Source: Ruegeria haliotis | Lineage (GTDB): Bacteria > Pseudomonadota > Alphaproteobacteria > Rhodobacterales > Rhodobacteraceae | Length of the DNA stretch: 64,000 nt | NCBI RefSeq assembly: GCF_013377785.1 | Contig: NZ_JABXWT010000013.1 | Location: 56,022 to 120,021 of the forward strand | Reading direction: 5' to 3' | In this document: piece after piece, positions 18,565 through 26,155 of the stretch | How positions within the stretch are numbered: the stretch's first letter is position 1 | How the letters are laid out: every line of letters begins with the position of its first letter | Program-made: the position numbers and the translations under genes | Notes under the pieces: generated by a model | Database searches by the model: none | Seen by the model: the letters and a program-made list of their open reading frames with translations, nothing else | Told to the model about the DNA's origin: nothing

Positions 18565-19237
18565 GGCGCGCCGCTCTGGCGTTCGTCTGGCTGGGTTCGG
18601 CATCGCCGCAATCGTTGCGATCCTGATCACCGCCGCCATTTTCCTGTTCTGGACCTTGCCCGACGCCAACGCCTTCAATGCCCGGGTCGAGCGGTTGTTT
18701 GTCGAAAGCGATCTGACCTCGCAGGCCGAAATCCGTTTGCTGGAGATCCTTGCACAATCGGGTACGGCCTTTGGCGATACTTTGGCCAGTTACCGAATGG
18801 TGATTTACGTCTTGCTTGTGTTCGCCTGCGCCATGCTGATCTCGGCGCTGGTATTTCTGGTGATGCTGGTGCTGCTGAACCGACGCATGGCCCAGATCGA
18901 GCGCACGGGCATTCAGGTCACATCCCTGTTGATCAGCCGCGAAGAAAACACCGTCTACCTCAACAACATGGACTTCAAACTGACGCCAGCTGCGATGGAA
19001 ACCCTGTCGGCCCTGGCCGAATCCCGGTTGGATGACGAAGTCCTGTCCGGCGCTCAGATCGAGGCCGTGATATCGGGTCGGGACGCTTCCGATTGTGACG
19101 AGGCCGCCGGTGCCACGCGGATCAAGCGGCTGCGCGATGCATTGGGAAACCAGATGGTCAGCGAGTTGTTGGTCAAGAATATCGCAAAAAAGGGTTACAT
19201 GCTGTCTATCGAAAAGAACGTCATTCAAATGGTTTGA
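18536..19237 (+). CDS. Two-TM membrane protein with C-terminal OmpR-like winged-helix domain
   Basis: The 233-residue protein has a short basic N-terminus, TM1 (about 16-40, AAIVAILITAAIFLFW), a periplasmic loop of about 45 residues, TM2 (about 87-112, YVLLVFACAMLISALVFL), then a cytoplasmic part. Residues from about 135 follow the Trans_reg_C pattern: LTPAAMETLSALAE, then TRIKRLRDALGN and LVKNIAKKGYMLSI, matching the recognition helix and beta-hairpin wing of OmpR/PhoB DNA-binding domains (xIxxLRxxLG ... GxGYxL). It may be a membrane-bound transcription regulator, ToxR-like in logic but with the DNA-binding domain at the C-terminus. ATG 18536 has AAAGGAAGG upstream. Confidence 0.75.
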   Translation: MPENSISVSEARRSGVRLAGFGIAAIVAILITAAIFLFWTLPDANAFNARVERLFVESDLTSQAEIRLLEILAQSGTAFGDTLASYRMVIYVLLVFACAMLISALVFLVMLVLLNRRMAQIERTGIQVTSLLISREENTVYLNNMDFKLTPAAMETLSALAESRLDDEVLSGAQIEAVISGRDASDCDEAAGATRIKRLRDALGNQMVSELLVKNIAKKGYMLSIEKNVIQMV

Positions 19238-19343
19238 CCATTCGGCTAACAACGCGCGCATTCGAAAAATTCCGCGCCGCCCCTCTTGGAATGACCGCAT
19301 CAAAGGCCCACTCTAAAGAGACTCAAGGCAAGGGAGGTCGATC

Positions 19344-20918
19344 ATGAACGTCCACGCCGCACCAAAGATCAAAGGTTATGGTATTTCCGTTGAACGGTTA
19401 GAGGGCAAAGTTGCCGTTTACCGCGATGACATCCTTTTGGCCGAAAGCGACAACGCCAAGGTGATGTACGAAACGCGTTTACCGCCGACTATTTACGTTC
19501 CACGCAAGGATGTATGCGTGGATCTTAGCGAAGAGACCGATTTACAGACATTTTGCCCGTTCAAGGGCACGGCCACCTATCATGACGTCGACCTACTGGA
19601 TGAGCGGTTAGCCAATTCCGTCTGGGCCTATGAAGAGGCACTGCCCGAAAGCGCCGACATTCAGGGCTGTATCGGCTTCATGCCCAGCGCCTATACCTCC
19701 ATCGATCTTGGGAACAACACCCTTCGCGAGCCCGACGACGGTAATATCAGCGGTCCGCTGATCGATTGGCTGATGCGCGGCGCTTCGGCGGCCAACACAC
19801 CTGAGGCATTCACCAAAGCCCTGGCAGAAAAGATGCTGGAACACGGTATCGCGATTCAGCGCCTGAGTATTCTGGCCTGGTCTCTGCATCCCCTGATCGC
19901 TGGCAAGCACTATATCTGGGAAAAAGATCTGGCAGAAATCCTGACCCGCGCGCCAACATACGAAATCTACGACCACCCGGCCTTCATCAACAGCCCGTTG
20001 CGCCATGTGTCGAACGGTTTGGGCGGTGTTCGTCAAAGGTTGAATGACGAAAACCCACACAACAGTTTTCCCATCATGGAAGACCTGCGGGCCAAGGGGG
20101 CGACGGACTATGTTGCCATGCCTCTGCCGTTTTCGGACGGGCGAACCAATGTGTTGACCCTGACCTGCGATCATCCGGATGGGTTCACGACGGAAAATCT
20201 GGGGCTGGTCTTTGAATGCTCTTCTGTGATCGCCCGATATTACGAAGTGTTCATGCAACGCGAAAACGCACAGGTGTTACTTGAAACCTATGTCGGCAAA
20301 CGCTCTGGCGCGCGTGTACTGGGCGGTGAGATCAGGCGCGGAGACGGCGATGAAATTGATGCCGCGATCATGTTCTGCGACCTGCGTAATTCGACCAGTT
20401 TGGAGGAACGACTGGGTCGGGCCGAGTATATCACTCTGTTGAATGAGTTTTTTGAAACCGTCTCTGGCATCGTGCACGGCAATGGTGGTGAGGTTCTGAA
20501 GTTCATTGGGGATGCTGTTCTCGCGGTCTTTCCATCAATCAATGACGACCCGATTACCGCGCGATCCAATGCGCAACACACGGCAATCGAAATTGTCGAA
20601 AGATTGGGGGAACTGCGCGAGGCAGGTACCGATGTCCACTGTGATTGTTCGATTGGCGTCGCTTACGGGCGCGTGACCTATGGCAATGTCGGCTCGCGCG
20701 AACGATTGGATTTCACTGTCATCGGACAGGCCGCGAATATCGCTGCCCGACTGGGTGAATACGGTAAGGCAACCGGTCACCGAATTGTCGTCTCGGAAGA
20801 TATCGTGCCCGTCTGCGCCAACGCACTGCCCTTGGGAGAGGTCAATCTGTATAACGTGTCGCAACCCGTTACCTCCTACGCGTTACGCACCTCGGCAGAT
20901 GATATCCTGAACGGTTAA
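19344..20918 (+). CDS. DUF427 - adenylate/guanylate cyclase fusion protein
   Basis: A 524-residue soluble protein. Residues about 10-95 match DUF427: VERLEGKVAVYRDDILLAES, ETRLPPTIYVPRKDV and FCPFKGTATYHDV. Residues about 125-305 form a separate domain, perhaps GAF-like (ends TENLGLVFECSSVIARYYE). Residues about 335-520 are a Class III nucleotide cyclase with AIMFCDLRNST and KFIGDAVLAVFP (both metal Asp) and DFTVIGQAANIAARLGE. The last motif has Gln where many cyclases have Asp. Product is probably cAMP. GGGAGG precedes ATG 19344. It follows the membrane winged-helix gene by 106 bp. Confidence 0.88.
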   Translation: MNVHAAPKIKGYGISVERLEGKVAVYRDDILLAESDNAKVMYETRLPPTIYVPRKDVCVDLSEETDLQTFCPFKGTATYHDVDLLDERLANSVWAYEEALPESADIQGCIGFMPSAYTSIDLGNNTLREPDDGNISGPLIDWLMRGASAANTPEAFTKALAEKMLEHGIAIQRLSILAWSLHPLIAGKHYIWEKDLAEILTRAPTYEIYDHPAFINSPLRHVSNGLGGVRQRLNDENPHNSFPIMEDLRAKGATDYVAMPLPFSDGRTNVLTLTCDHPDGFTTENLGLVFECSSVIARYYEVFMQRENAQVLLETYVGKRSGARVLGGEIRRGDGDEIDAAIMFCDLRNSTSLEERLGRAEYITLLNEFFETVSGIVHGNGGEVLKFIGDAVLAVFPSINDDPITARSNAQHTAIEIVERLGELREAGTDVHCDCSIGVAYGRVTYGNVGSRERLDFTVIGQAANIAARLGEYGKATGHRIVVSEDIVPVCANALPLGEVNLYNVSQPVTSYALRTSADDILNG

Positions 20919-21063
20919 CACGACCGCCATTTCTACACATGGCACCCCAAATTCGGACTTTGAGCCGGATATCCATCGGGCTGGTGTAGCACGCATTCGG
21001 CAACACTTGCGTTTCACGGTTACGCGCACAGACATCCACGCCCCCTGCATATAACTGTTTCGG
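20919..21063. other. Convergent intergenic region, nothing recognised
   Basis: This 145-bp stretch separates the cyclase fusion from the convergent DUF1217 gene. I see no ORF with a ribosome binding site, no tRNA-like fold and no clear T-tailed hairpin. Confidence 0.5.
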
Positions 21064-21861
21064 CTAGCTGACGGCGCCCAATAAAACCAAAGCGGTTTGC
21101 GCAGGGGATATGGTGTTTTGCAGCTGTGCGATTTGACTGCGCGCCAAATAGGTGTCCGTCAGCCGCCCGACGGCCTCCTGATCGGCGAACTGAGCCAGAT
21201 CATCAGATCCAGTCAGCTGAAACAATCTGTCTTTGAATTCCGCCAACTGCGTATCGATATCCAATTGTGCAAATGAAGAAGGCAGCCCAAGCGCGGTTTC
21301 CATCATACTACGAAGCGGCGGTAGCCCCATCAGATCGAACCATTTCGTATCGACACTCGAATTCCCTTGGGCCAAATCGGTCAATGAATGCTGTGCATAG
21401 AGCGAGATACGCATCGATGCGTCGGATTCTCCAACCGAAACCTCGAACTGTGCGACCAGGTTATCCTCAGCAATCCGCTCCATATTCGTCACAAGAGCAG
21501 TCTTTCTGACCTCGCCTGGACCAAACCCAAAGGCATCTGAAAACGCGCGATACCTTTTGTCTGACAGACGATTGGACAGTGCATCTTGGGCGTTTGTGCC
21601 ATCCTCCAGGATTTTCTGGATAAAGAATCGATTGTCCAGATCGCCCTCTAACCCAAAGGCACCCAGCGCAACTTGTAGCAGGCGCCGATCCGAAACCAGT
21701 TCCTCTGCGGTTTGCACCTTACTGATGTTCTCCAGAAAGTACTTGGTCTCTCTTTCATTGACGTTCGAGGACGAGAACGTCTGGAATTGTGCGTCATACG
21801 TTCGCTGCAGAAATCGCCAGCCGACCACTCCTCCTGAAGGTATGACAGGCTGAAAGATCAT
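21064..21861 (-). CDS. DUF1217 flagellar-locus protein
   Basis: The 265-residue protein begins MIFQPVIPSGGVVGWRFLQR and contains FLENISKVQTAEELVSDRRL, then LVAQFEVSVGESDASMRISLY and a C-terminal helix (SQIAQLQNTISPAQTALVLL). This fits DUF1217 proteins, which are encoded in alphaproteobacterial flagellar clusters and have no settled function. The lack of a signal peptide suggests a cytoplasmic or flagellar-exported protein. ATG 21861 overlaps the flbT stop as ATGA, so it is the last gene of the flagellin - flaF - flbT operon. Confidence 0.8.
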   Translation of the reverse strand: MIFQPVIPSGGVVGWRFLQRTYDAQFQTFSSSNVNERETKYFLENISKVQTAEELVSDRRLLQVALGAFGLEGDLDNRFFIQKILEDGTNAQDALSNRLSDKRYRAFSDAFGFGPGEVRKTALVTNMERIAEDNLVAQFEVSVGESDASMRISLYAQHSLTDLAQGNSSVDTKWFDLMGLPPLRSMMETALGLPSSFAQLDIDTQLAEFKDRLFQLTGSDDLAQFADQEAVGRLTDTYLARSQIAQLQNTISPAQTALVLLGAVS

Positions 21862-22259
21862 TGTTGATAGGCCATCAGCCGCTCTTCACGCGGCAGAAGA
21901 GATCGCAGAGATTTTAGGCATTTATAGTATTGCTCGGCCACCAATGCGTCCGTTGCTTCGGACAGAACACGACGACTGTCTGCATCCGTGAAGACTTGGC
22001 TCAGCTCTTCAACCCGGCGTAACAGTTGCTGGCGGGCCTGATCCGGCTCTGTATCGCCGGACAGGACCAACTGCGCTGCATAACACACACGGCGGACCGG
22101 TGTATTCACTTCGTCCGGGTGGATCGCATCCCTCAGCCGAAGAACATTGGCCTGCGGCGTCATGATCGAGAACCGGCTGCGGCGATCCCCATTTTCAATC
22201 ACGACACCGTTGACCAGAACTCTCTCTTTTGGGGCAAGTTTCAGGACCAACCCGCTCAT
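21858..22259 (-). CDS. flbT: Flagellin-synthesis regulator FlbT
   Basis: FlbT represses flagellin synthesis post-transcriptionally in Caulobacter by acting on the flagellin mRNA leader. The 133-residue protein shows the family pattern LVLKLAPKERVLVNGVVIENGDRRSRFSI and a helical C-terminus (YYKCLKSLRSLLPREERLM). ATG 22259 overlaps the flaF stop by one base (TGATG); a GTG one codon earlier is less likely. Its place directly after flaF and flagellin is the usual one in alphaproteobacteria. Confidence 0.93.
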   Translation of the reverse strand: MSGLVLKLAPKERVLVNGVVIENGDRRSRFSIMTPQANVLRLRDAIHPDEVNTPVRRVCYAAQLVLSGDTEPDQARQQLLRRVEELSQVFTDADSRRVLSEATDALVAEQYYKCLKSLRSLLPREERLMAYQQ

Positions 22260-22633
22260 CACGCGGTTCCCATCTGGCGTAGACCGCGCAAAACTGCGGT
22301 GTTGATTTCAAGCAATGGTTCGACCGGGGCGTTATTGCCCAGAACCTGGCTGCTGTGCTGTTCAGTAAATTCCGCCAAGTAGAAGATTCGGGCCCGCAGA
22401 TCGTTTGGCAATGCGTTATCCGAATCTGACACTCCGGTCGCCAGTACCGTCCAAAGCCTGCGATTCTCGTGCAGTGCCTGAACAAACGCGGCAAAATCCG
22501 TTGTTTTTTTGGCGGCTGCCGCCTTGAGCCGACGCGTAATCTTCGAAATTGCTTCGTATTCCGTATCGCGGGGTGTGCGTGTCGGAGCGGCAGTCTGCGC
22601 GTACGCGCGGTGAGCAAGCGTTTGCGGTGTCAC
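22259..22633 (-). CDS. flaF: Flagellar biosynthesis regulator FlaF
   Basis: FlaF is needed for flagellin production and secretion in alphaproteobacteria and works with FlbT. The 124-residue product contains AYAQTAAPTRTPRDTEYEAI, ITRRLKAAA and ENRRLWTVLATGVSDSDNALP, the conserved FlaF core. I use GTG at 22633, which has GGAAGGA at a good distance; a TTG at 22648 would add five residues but overlaps that binding site. It lies 78 bp after the flagellin stop, separated by a hairpin, and is coupled to flbT. Confidence 0.92.
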   Translation of the reverse strand: MTPQTLAHRAYAQTAAPTRTPRDTEYEAISKITRRLKAAAAKKTTDFAAFVQALHENRRLWTVLATGVSDSDNALPNDLRARIFYLAEFTEQHSSQVLGNNAPVEPLLEINTAVLRGLRQMGTA

Positions 22634-22672
22634 TTGAAATCCTTCCAATGGGCCGTCTTCATGCGTTCACGA

Positions 22673-22698
22673 TGGGGGCGGGAAAAAACGCGCCCCCA
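22673..22698 (-). terminator. GC-rich hairpin between flagellin and flaF
   Basis: TGGGGGCG (22673-22680) and CGCCCCCA (22691-22698) form a perfect 8-bp stem with a 10-nt loop rich in A (T on the transcribed minus strand). No T run follows the stem. It may partly terminate or stabilise the flagellin transcript so that flagellin exceeds FlaF and FlbT. Confidence 0.5.
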
Positions 22699-22711
22699 CC
22701 AGGTTCGAAAC

Positions 22712-23959
22712 TTAGCGGAACAGCGACAGGATAGATTGCGGTGCCTGGTTGGCGATCGACAGTGACTGGGTGGCCAGCTGTTGCTGAACTTGCAGGGCCT
22801 GCAAGCGAGCCGAGGTCTCTTCCATATCGGCATCAACCAAAGCGCCAATGCCCGATTTGAACGAGTCGGTCAGGTTGGAGACGAAGTTCTGCTGCGTCTC
22901 GATACGACCTTGCGCCGAACCAAATGCTGCCGCGGCATCAATGGACGTGCCGATCAACGTCTCAATGGTACCAAGCGCGGCCGCCGCACCGGCATCACTG
23001 GAAACATCAATCGAGCTCAAAGCACCGAGACCGCCGGAACCCGCGTTGGTGAACTGAGCCGAAACGGTAACGTCACGATCCGCATCAGCGCCAGCCGTCG
23101 CCGTCCCTGTGACGAAAGACAAATTTCCCGGCGAAGCCGAGTCATAGTCGATCGCAACACCGGTAATACCGAGTGCATCAATCTGGTTCTTCAGCCCGAC
23201 TGCAACAATGGCATCTGTATACGCGGCGTCATATGTGCCCGAAGGATCCAGATCACCGTCCTGCACCGTATAGGACGCGACTTTATCTCCAATCGTGATC
23301 GAGATCTTATCCCCGGCCGCAAAGTTGTCGGTGCCACTGTCGATCACGACATCACCACTGCCACCGGTTTTGTCCATGGTGAAACCGGATGCATCATTGT
23401 CGGTTGTCGCGTTATCTGAACCTGCCAGTACGCCCTTGCTGACATAACCACCGGTAGACAAGTCCTGACTTGCAACCGAAATCGATGACGAGTTCACGTT
23501 TCCGGAGCCGTCCCGGTCAAGCGACGACAAAATCGAAGCAGTGCCTGCGGAACCATCCACCAGATTAAGGCCGTTGAACTGCGCCGCACCAACCACCGAG
23601 GCAATCTGATCACGCAGAGCGGTGACGTCATCGTTGATCTTGCCCCGATCAACGTTGTCCTCCTGCGCCGCGACGATCTTTTCCTTCATCTGGGTCAGCA
23701 GGTCGGTCACTGTTTCCGAGGCGTTACGCGCCACGGCAACCGTCGATTCACCCAGGGCGAGGCTATCCTTGATGGCATTGAACCCTTTGACATCTGATTC
23801 CATCACTTTGGAAATCGCCCAAACAGCAGAATTGTCTTTCGCGGTGGCGACATCCTTGCCTGTGGAAATCGCATTCTGGGTCATTTCCAGGTTCTTGTTG
23901 ACAGACTTGAGGGTTTGCAGCGCAACCATCGCGCCGTTGTTTGTCAGAATACTGGACAT
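22712..23959 (-). CDS. fliC: Flagellin
   Basis: The 415-residue filament subunit has the conserved D0/D1 ends: N-terminal MSSILTNNGAMVALQTLKSV with NLEMTQNAISTG, and C-terminal RIETQQNFVSNLTDSFKSGI followed by TSARLQALQVQQQLATQSLS and a final LFR. The central variable region (about 150-330) is Asp/Gly/Ser/Thr-rich as expected for the exposed domain. It is secreted through the flagellar type III system without signal peptide. ATG 23959 has AAAAGGA in front; an ATG three codons earlier is possible. A leader of roughly 150-200 nt with a hairpin precedes it, a plausible FlbT target. Confidence 0.95.
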   Translation of the reverse strand: MSSILTNNGAMVALQTLKSVNKNLEMTQNAISTGKDVATAKDNSAVWAISKVMESDVKGFNAIKDSLALGESTVAVARNASETVTDLLTQMKEKIVAAQEDNVDRGKINDDVTALRDQIASVVGAAQFNGLNLVDGSAGTASILSSLDRDGSGNVNSSSISVASQDLSTGGYVSKGVLAGSDNATTDNDASGFTMDKTGGSGDVVIDSGTDNFAAGDKISITIGDKVASYTVQDGDLDPSGTYDAAYTDAIVAVGLKNQIDALGITGVAIDYDSASPGNLSFVTGTATAGADADRDVTVSAQFTNAGSGGLGALSSIDVSSDAGAAAALGTIETLIGTSIDAAAAFGSAQGRIETQQNFVSNLTDSFKSGIGALVDADMEETSARLQALQVQQQLATQSLSIANQAPQSILSLFR

Positions 23960-24068
23960 AGCTTTCATCCTTTTCCGTTTGGGCCCTTTACGCCCATGTT
24001 CACCCCGCAACGTTCGCGGGCCTTGGTGTCTTTCTGACCTGTGCGACGTGCCATGTGGTCGTTCGCGC

Positions 24069-24086
24069 CACCTGCTGTTTCAGGTG
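24069..24086 (-). promoter_or_regulatory. Inverted repeat in the flagellin leader
   Basis: CACCTG (24069-24074) and CAGGTG (24081-24086) are perfect arms around a 6-nt loop, about 110 bp before the flagellin ATG. If within the transcript it would form a small hairpin, a candidate for leader regulation by FlbT. Confidence 0.35.
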
Positions 24087-24111
24087 CAAGACCACTTTTG
24101 GGCCCGATCCC

Positions 24112-24126
24112 CTAACGGAGTGCTAA
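24112..24126 (-). promoter_or_regulatory. CtrA-box-like motif upstream of flagellin
   Basis: The minus strand reads TTAG-N7-TTAG (plus CTAA 24112-24115, CTAA 24123-24126). The CtrA consensus is TTAA-N7-TTAA, so each half differs at one base with exact spacing. CtrA controls flagellar genes in Rhodobacterales; the match is suggestive only. Confidence 0.4.
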
Positions 24127-24168
24127 AACGCCCGAACCGGAAATTTCAGATTTGAATCAAACCCCGGC

Positions 24169-24528
24169 CTATGCCCGTTTTTCCAGCTTTGCATGGCTGC
24201 GAACCGAGAATCCGCTGCGTTGCCCATCTGCGCCGTAGGTACTGAATTCCTGCCTGACCCGGCGCAATTCGGCCATGCGGCCCGCAACGGCACGAACCCC
24301 TTCGGCGGCACTGTTCAATAACGCCTGATTGCGCTCGACCTTTTGCTGAACTCGAATCAGGTCCTCACTGTCCAAAACCTGCAAGTCGTTGATCGCTCCG
24401 ATCAGCTTTTCCTTTTCGGGCACCATATGGGTCAATCGATCCAGGTCGCCTTCGACAAGCGCAGCGCGCTCCAGTTCCAGAACCTCTTCCAGGGATTTAA
24501 GCAGGGTCGTGTCGCGCTCAGTCGCCAT
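24169..24528 (-). CDS. FlgN-like flagellar export chaperone
   Basis: A 119-residue, almost entirely helical protein (LLKSLEEVLELERAALVEGD, LIRVQQKVERNQALLNSAAE, VRAVAGRMAELRRVRQEF) with the charge pattern and length of FlgN-family chaperones for hook-associated proteins. The call rests on composition and on its place between the FlgJ-like gene and flagellin, so it is moderate. ATG 24528 overlaps the upstream gene by 11 nt with GGAG inside that gene, indicating coupling. The C-terminal 25 residues are basic and may be disordered. Confidence 0.65.
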   Translation of the reverse strand: MATERDTTLLKSLEEVLELERAALVEGDLDRLTHMVPEKEKLIGAINDLQVLDSEDLIRVQQKVERNQALLNSAAEGVRAVAGRMAELRRVRQEFSTYGADGQRSGFSVRSHAKLEKRA

Positions 24529-24793
24529 TGGTTTTCTCCATCATTGATTTGAACAGAATCTCAGACAAACCAACGCCGCCAGACTGTGCCAGTTGCTGCG
24601 CCTGTTGCTGCACAAGGAATGAAGCGAACTGATCCTCACCCGCACCACCCCCAAAGGATTGACGTGTTTTGCCCAACCCTGCTGATTTCAACATTTCGGC
24701 CAGAAACGCTGCCTCAAGCTCAACAGCCGCAGCCTGCAATCTGTCCGAAGTTGTTGGTGTCTGAACCACTGAGGGAAGTGCTGAAACTTGCAT
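24518..24793 (-). CDS. Rod-binding (FlgJ N-domain-like) protein
   Basis: The 91-residue product fits the rod-binding domain: LQAAAVELEAAFLAEMLKSA, the GxGxxxFxxxLxQxxAxxLA pattern (GGAGEDQFASFLVQQQAQQL) and GGVGLSEILFKSM. It corresponds to the N-terminal half of FlgJ and lacks the C-terminal muramidase, as in other alphaproteobacteria where a separate enzyme does that job. It probably caps rod assembly in the periplasm. ATG 24793 is divergent from fliK across a 111-bp gap. Confidence 0.8.
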   Translation of the reverse strand: MQVSALPSVVQTPTTSDRLQAAAVELEAAFLAEMLKSAGLGKTRQSFGGGAGEDQFASFLVQQQAQQLAQSGGVGLSEILFKSMMEKTNGD

Positions 24794-24843
24794 TTATTTC
24801 TCCGAAATTTACGTCGAACTTTCTTGATCAAAGATGATAGCAG

Positions 24844-24858
24844 TTAAAATAAACGTAA
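24844..24858. promoter_or_regulatory. CtrA-box-like motif in the fliK / flgJ-like divergent promoter
   Basis: TTAA (24844-24847), seven bases, then GTAA (24855-24858) followed by C. This matches TTAA-N7-TTAA at seven of eight positions. It is centrally placed between two divergent flagellar genes. Confidence 0.4.
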
Positions 24859-24904
24859 CTTCCTGCAGGCAGTTTCCCGGTTAGACACACGGAGCCGGAG
24901 CAAA

Positions 24905-26152
24905 ATGCCCAACTCGCTTATGCTGGCGACAACAACGCCAACCACAACCGCCAAAGCTGATACCAGCCAACGGGATCAACGCGATTCCAAGGGATCGATG
25001 AATTTCCAGGATGTTCTGAATCAGGAGGCGACTCCAAGCGAGACAGAGACCGAGATTGAAATCGAGGAAACGTCGGGCATCGCGCCTGAGCCGGAGGTCG
25101 AGCTTGTAGATGTCGAGGTCGCACCCAGCGAACAACTTGACCTGATGGCCGGTGCGCGAGCGGACCAACCGATGAGATCCGTTGAGGGCACGAATATCAT
25201 GTCGCCCGACCCCAACCATGCGCCAGAAATTGGAACACTGAATCCGGCACCTCTCAATTCTACCGACATCTCGCTGGAAATTGCGCCTGACAAAGACCAG
25301 CAACAGGGTCTGGTTAAGGTTGATCTCTCGATTCCGACCGGTTCACGCCATCCAACGCCCGTACTTGCGACCGATAAAGGGGTCCACCCTCAGATGTCCG
25401 CGAAAATTCGGCCCGAGATTGGTGCTCCGGAGGGGAAAGCACCTGCTCAACAAACCCTCTCCGCTGCGCCTGACGCAAGACCGGCAGTCACACCACCTGC
25501 AAAGGAAATGGCACAAACAGATGGCCTGCAACCATCTGTCACCCTGCCGGGTCCTCGACCCAAACCTCAATTGCCGGAACGAGGTCCAACAGTGGCGCAG
25601 ATACAATTGATGGCCTCTGCCAAATCCACCGAAACAGAAAAGACCGCACCAGTGCCGGAGGCAGAGGGTCTATTCGCCGCCAGAGATGAACCGACGCTTC
25701 AGTCTGCGCGCGATACGGCGCCTCAGTTGAATGCGACAACGGCAACTGCCCGTACAGAAGTGGCGCGGGCCATCGCCAACCAGATGGCCACTGCCATTCA
25801 TTCCCGGCCAGGGTCCGGAGTTGTGGAAATCGCCCTGAATCCGGAAGAGCTGGGTCGGGTGTCCATTGTGCTCAACAGTCGAGAAGACGGGTTGCATCTG
25901 ACAATCGCAGCCGAACGCCCCGAGACGCTGGACCTGATGCGACGGCACATTGCTGATCTGACCGCAGAATTCCAGAAATTGGGTTACGGCGAATTGTCCT
26001 TTGATCTGGGAACATCGCCGAATCCACACCATGACGACACCGACGCACGGGCTGGGTCGTTCTTTGAACCGGCCTCGGACGAACACGACACTCAGACCGC
26101 CCCCGCCCTTCAACGAACGGCCCCTGGCAGGGGCATTGATATGAGGCTTTGA
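24905..26152 (+). CDS. fliK: Flagellar hook-length control protein FliK
   Basis: A 415-residue protein with a long low-complexity Pro/Thr/Glu-rich region (about 20-285) and a C-terminal Flg_hook domain (about 290-365) containing GSGVVEIALNPEELGRVSIV, HLTIAAERPETLDLMRRHI and LGYGELSFDLG. FliK is exported and measures hook length, then switches the export apparatus to filament substrates. GGAG precedes ATG 24905. It is three bases upstream of flgD in the same operon, consistent with a hook-assembly unit. Confidence 0.92.
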   Translation: MPNSLMLATTTPTTTAKADTSQRDQRDSKGSMNFQDVLNQEATPSETETEIEIEETSGIAPEPEVELVDVEVAPSEQLDLMAGARADQPMRSVEGTNIMSPDPNHAPEIGTLNPAPLNSTDISLEIAPDKDQQQGLVKVDLSIPTGSRHPTPVLATDKGVHPQMSAKIRPEIGAPEGKAPAQQTLSAAPDARPAVTPPAKEMAQTDGLQPSVTLPGPRPKPQLPERGPTVAQIQLMASAKSTETEKTAPVPEAEGLFAARDEPTLQSARDTAPQLNATTATARTEVARAIANQMATAIHSRPGSGVVEIALNPEELGRVSIVLNSREDGLHLTIAAERPETLDLMRRHIADLTAEFQKLGYGELSFDLGTSPNPHHDDTDARAGSFFEPASDEHDTQTAPALQRTAPGRGIDMRL

Positions 26153-26155
26153 CGC

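Noticed and set aside
19608..20258. A 216-codon minus-strand frame opposite the cyclase fusion
   Set aside because: Shadow of the DUF427-cyclase gene, no motif or start context.
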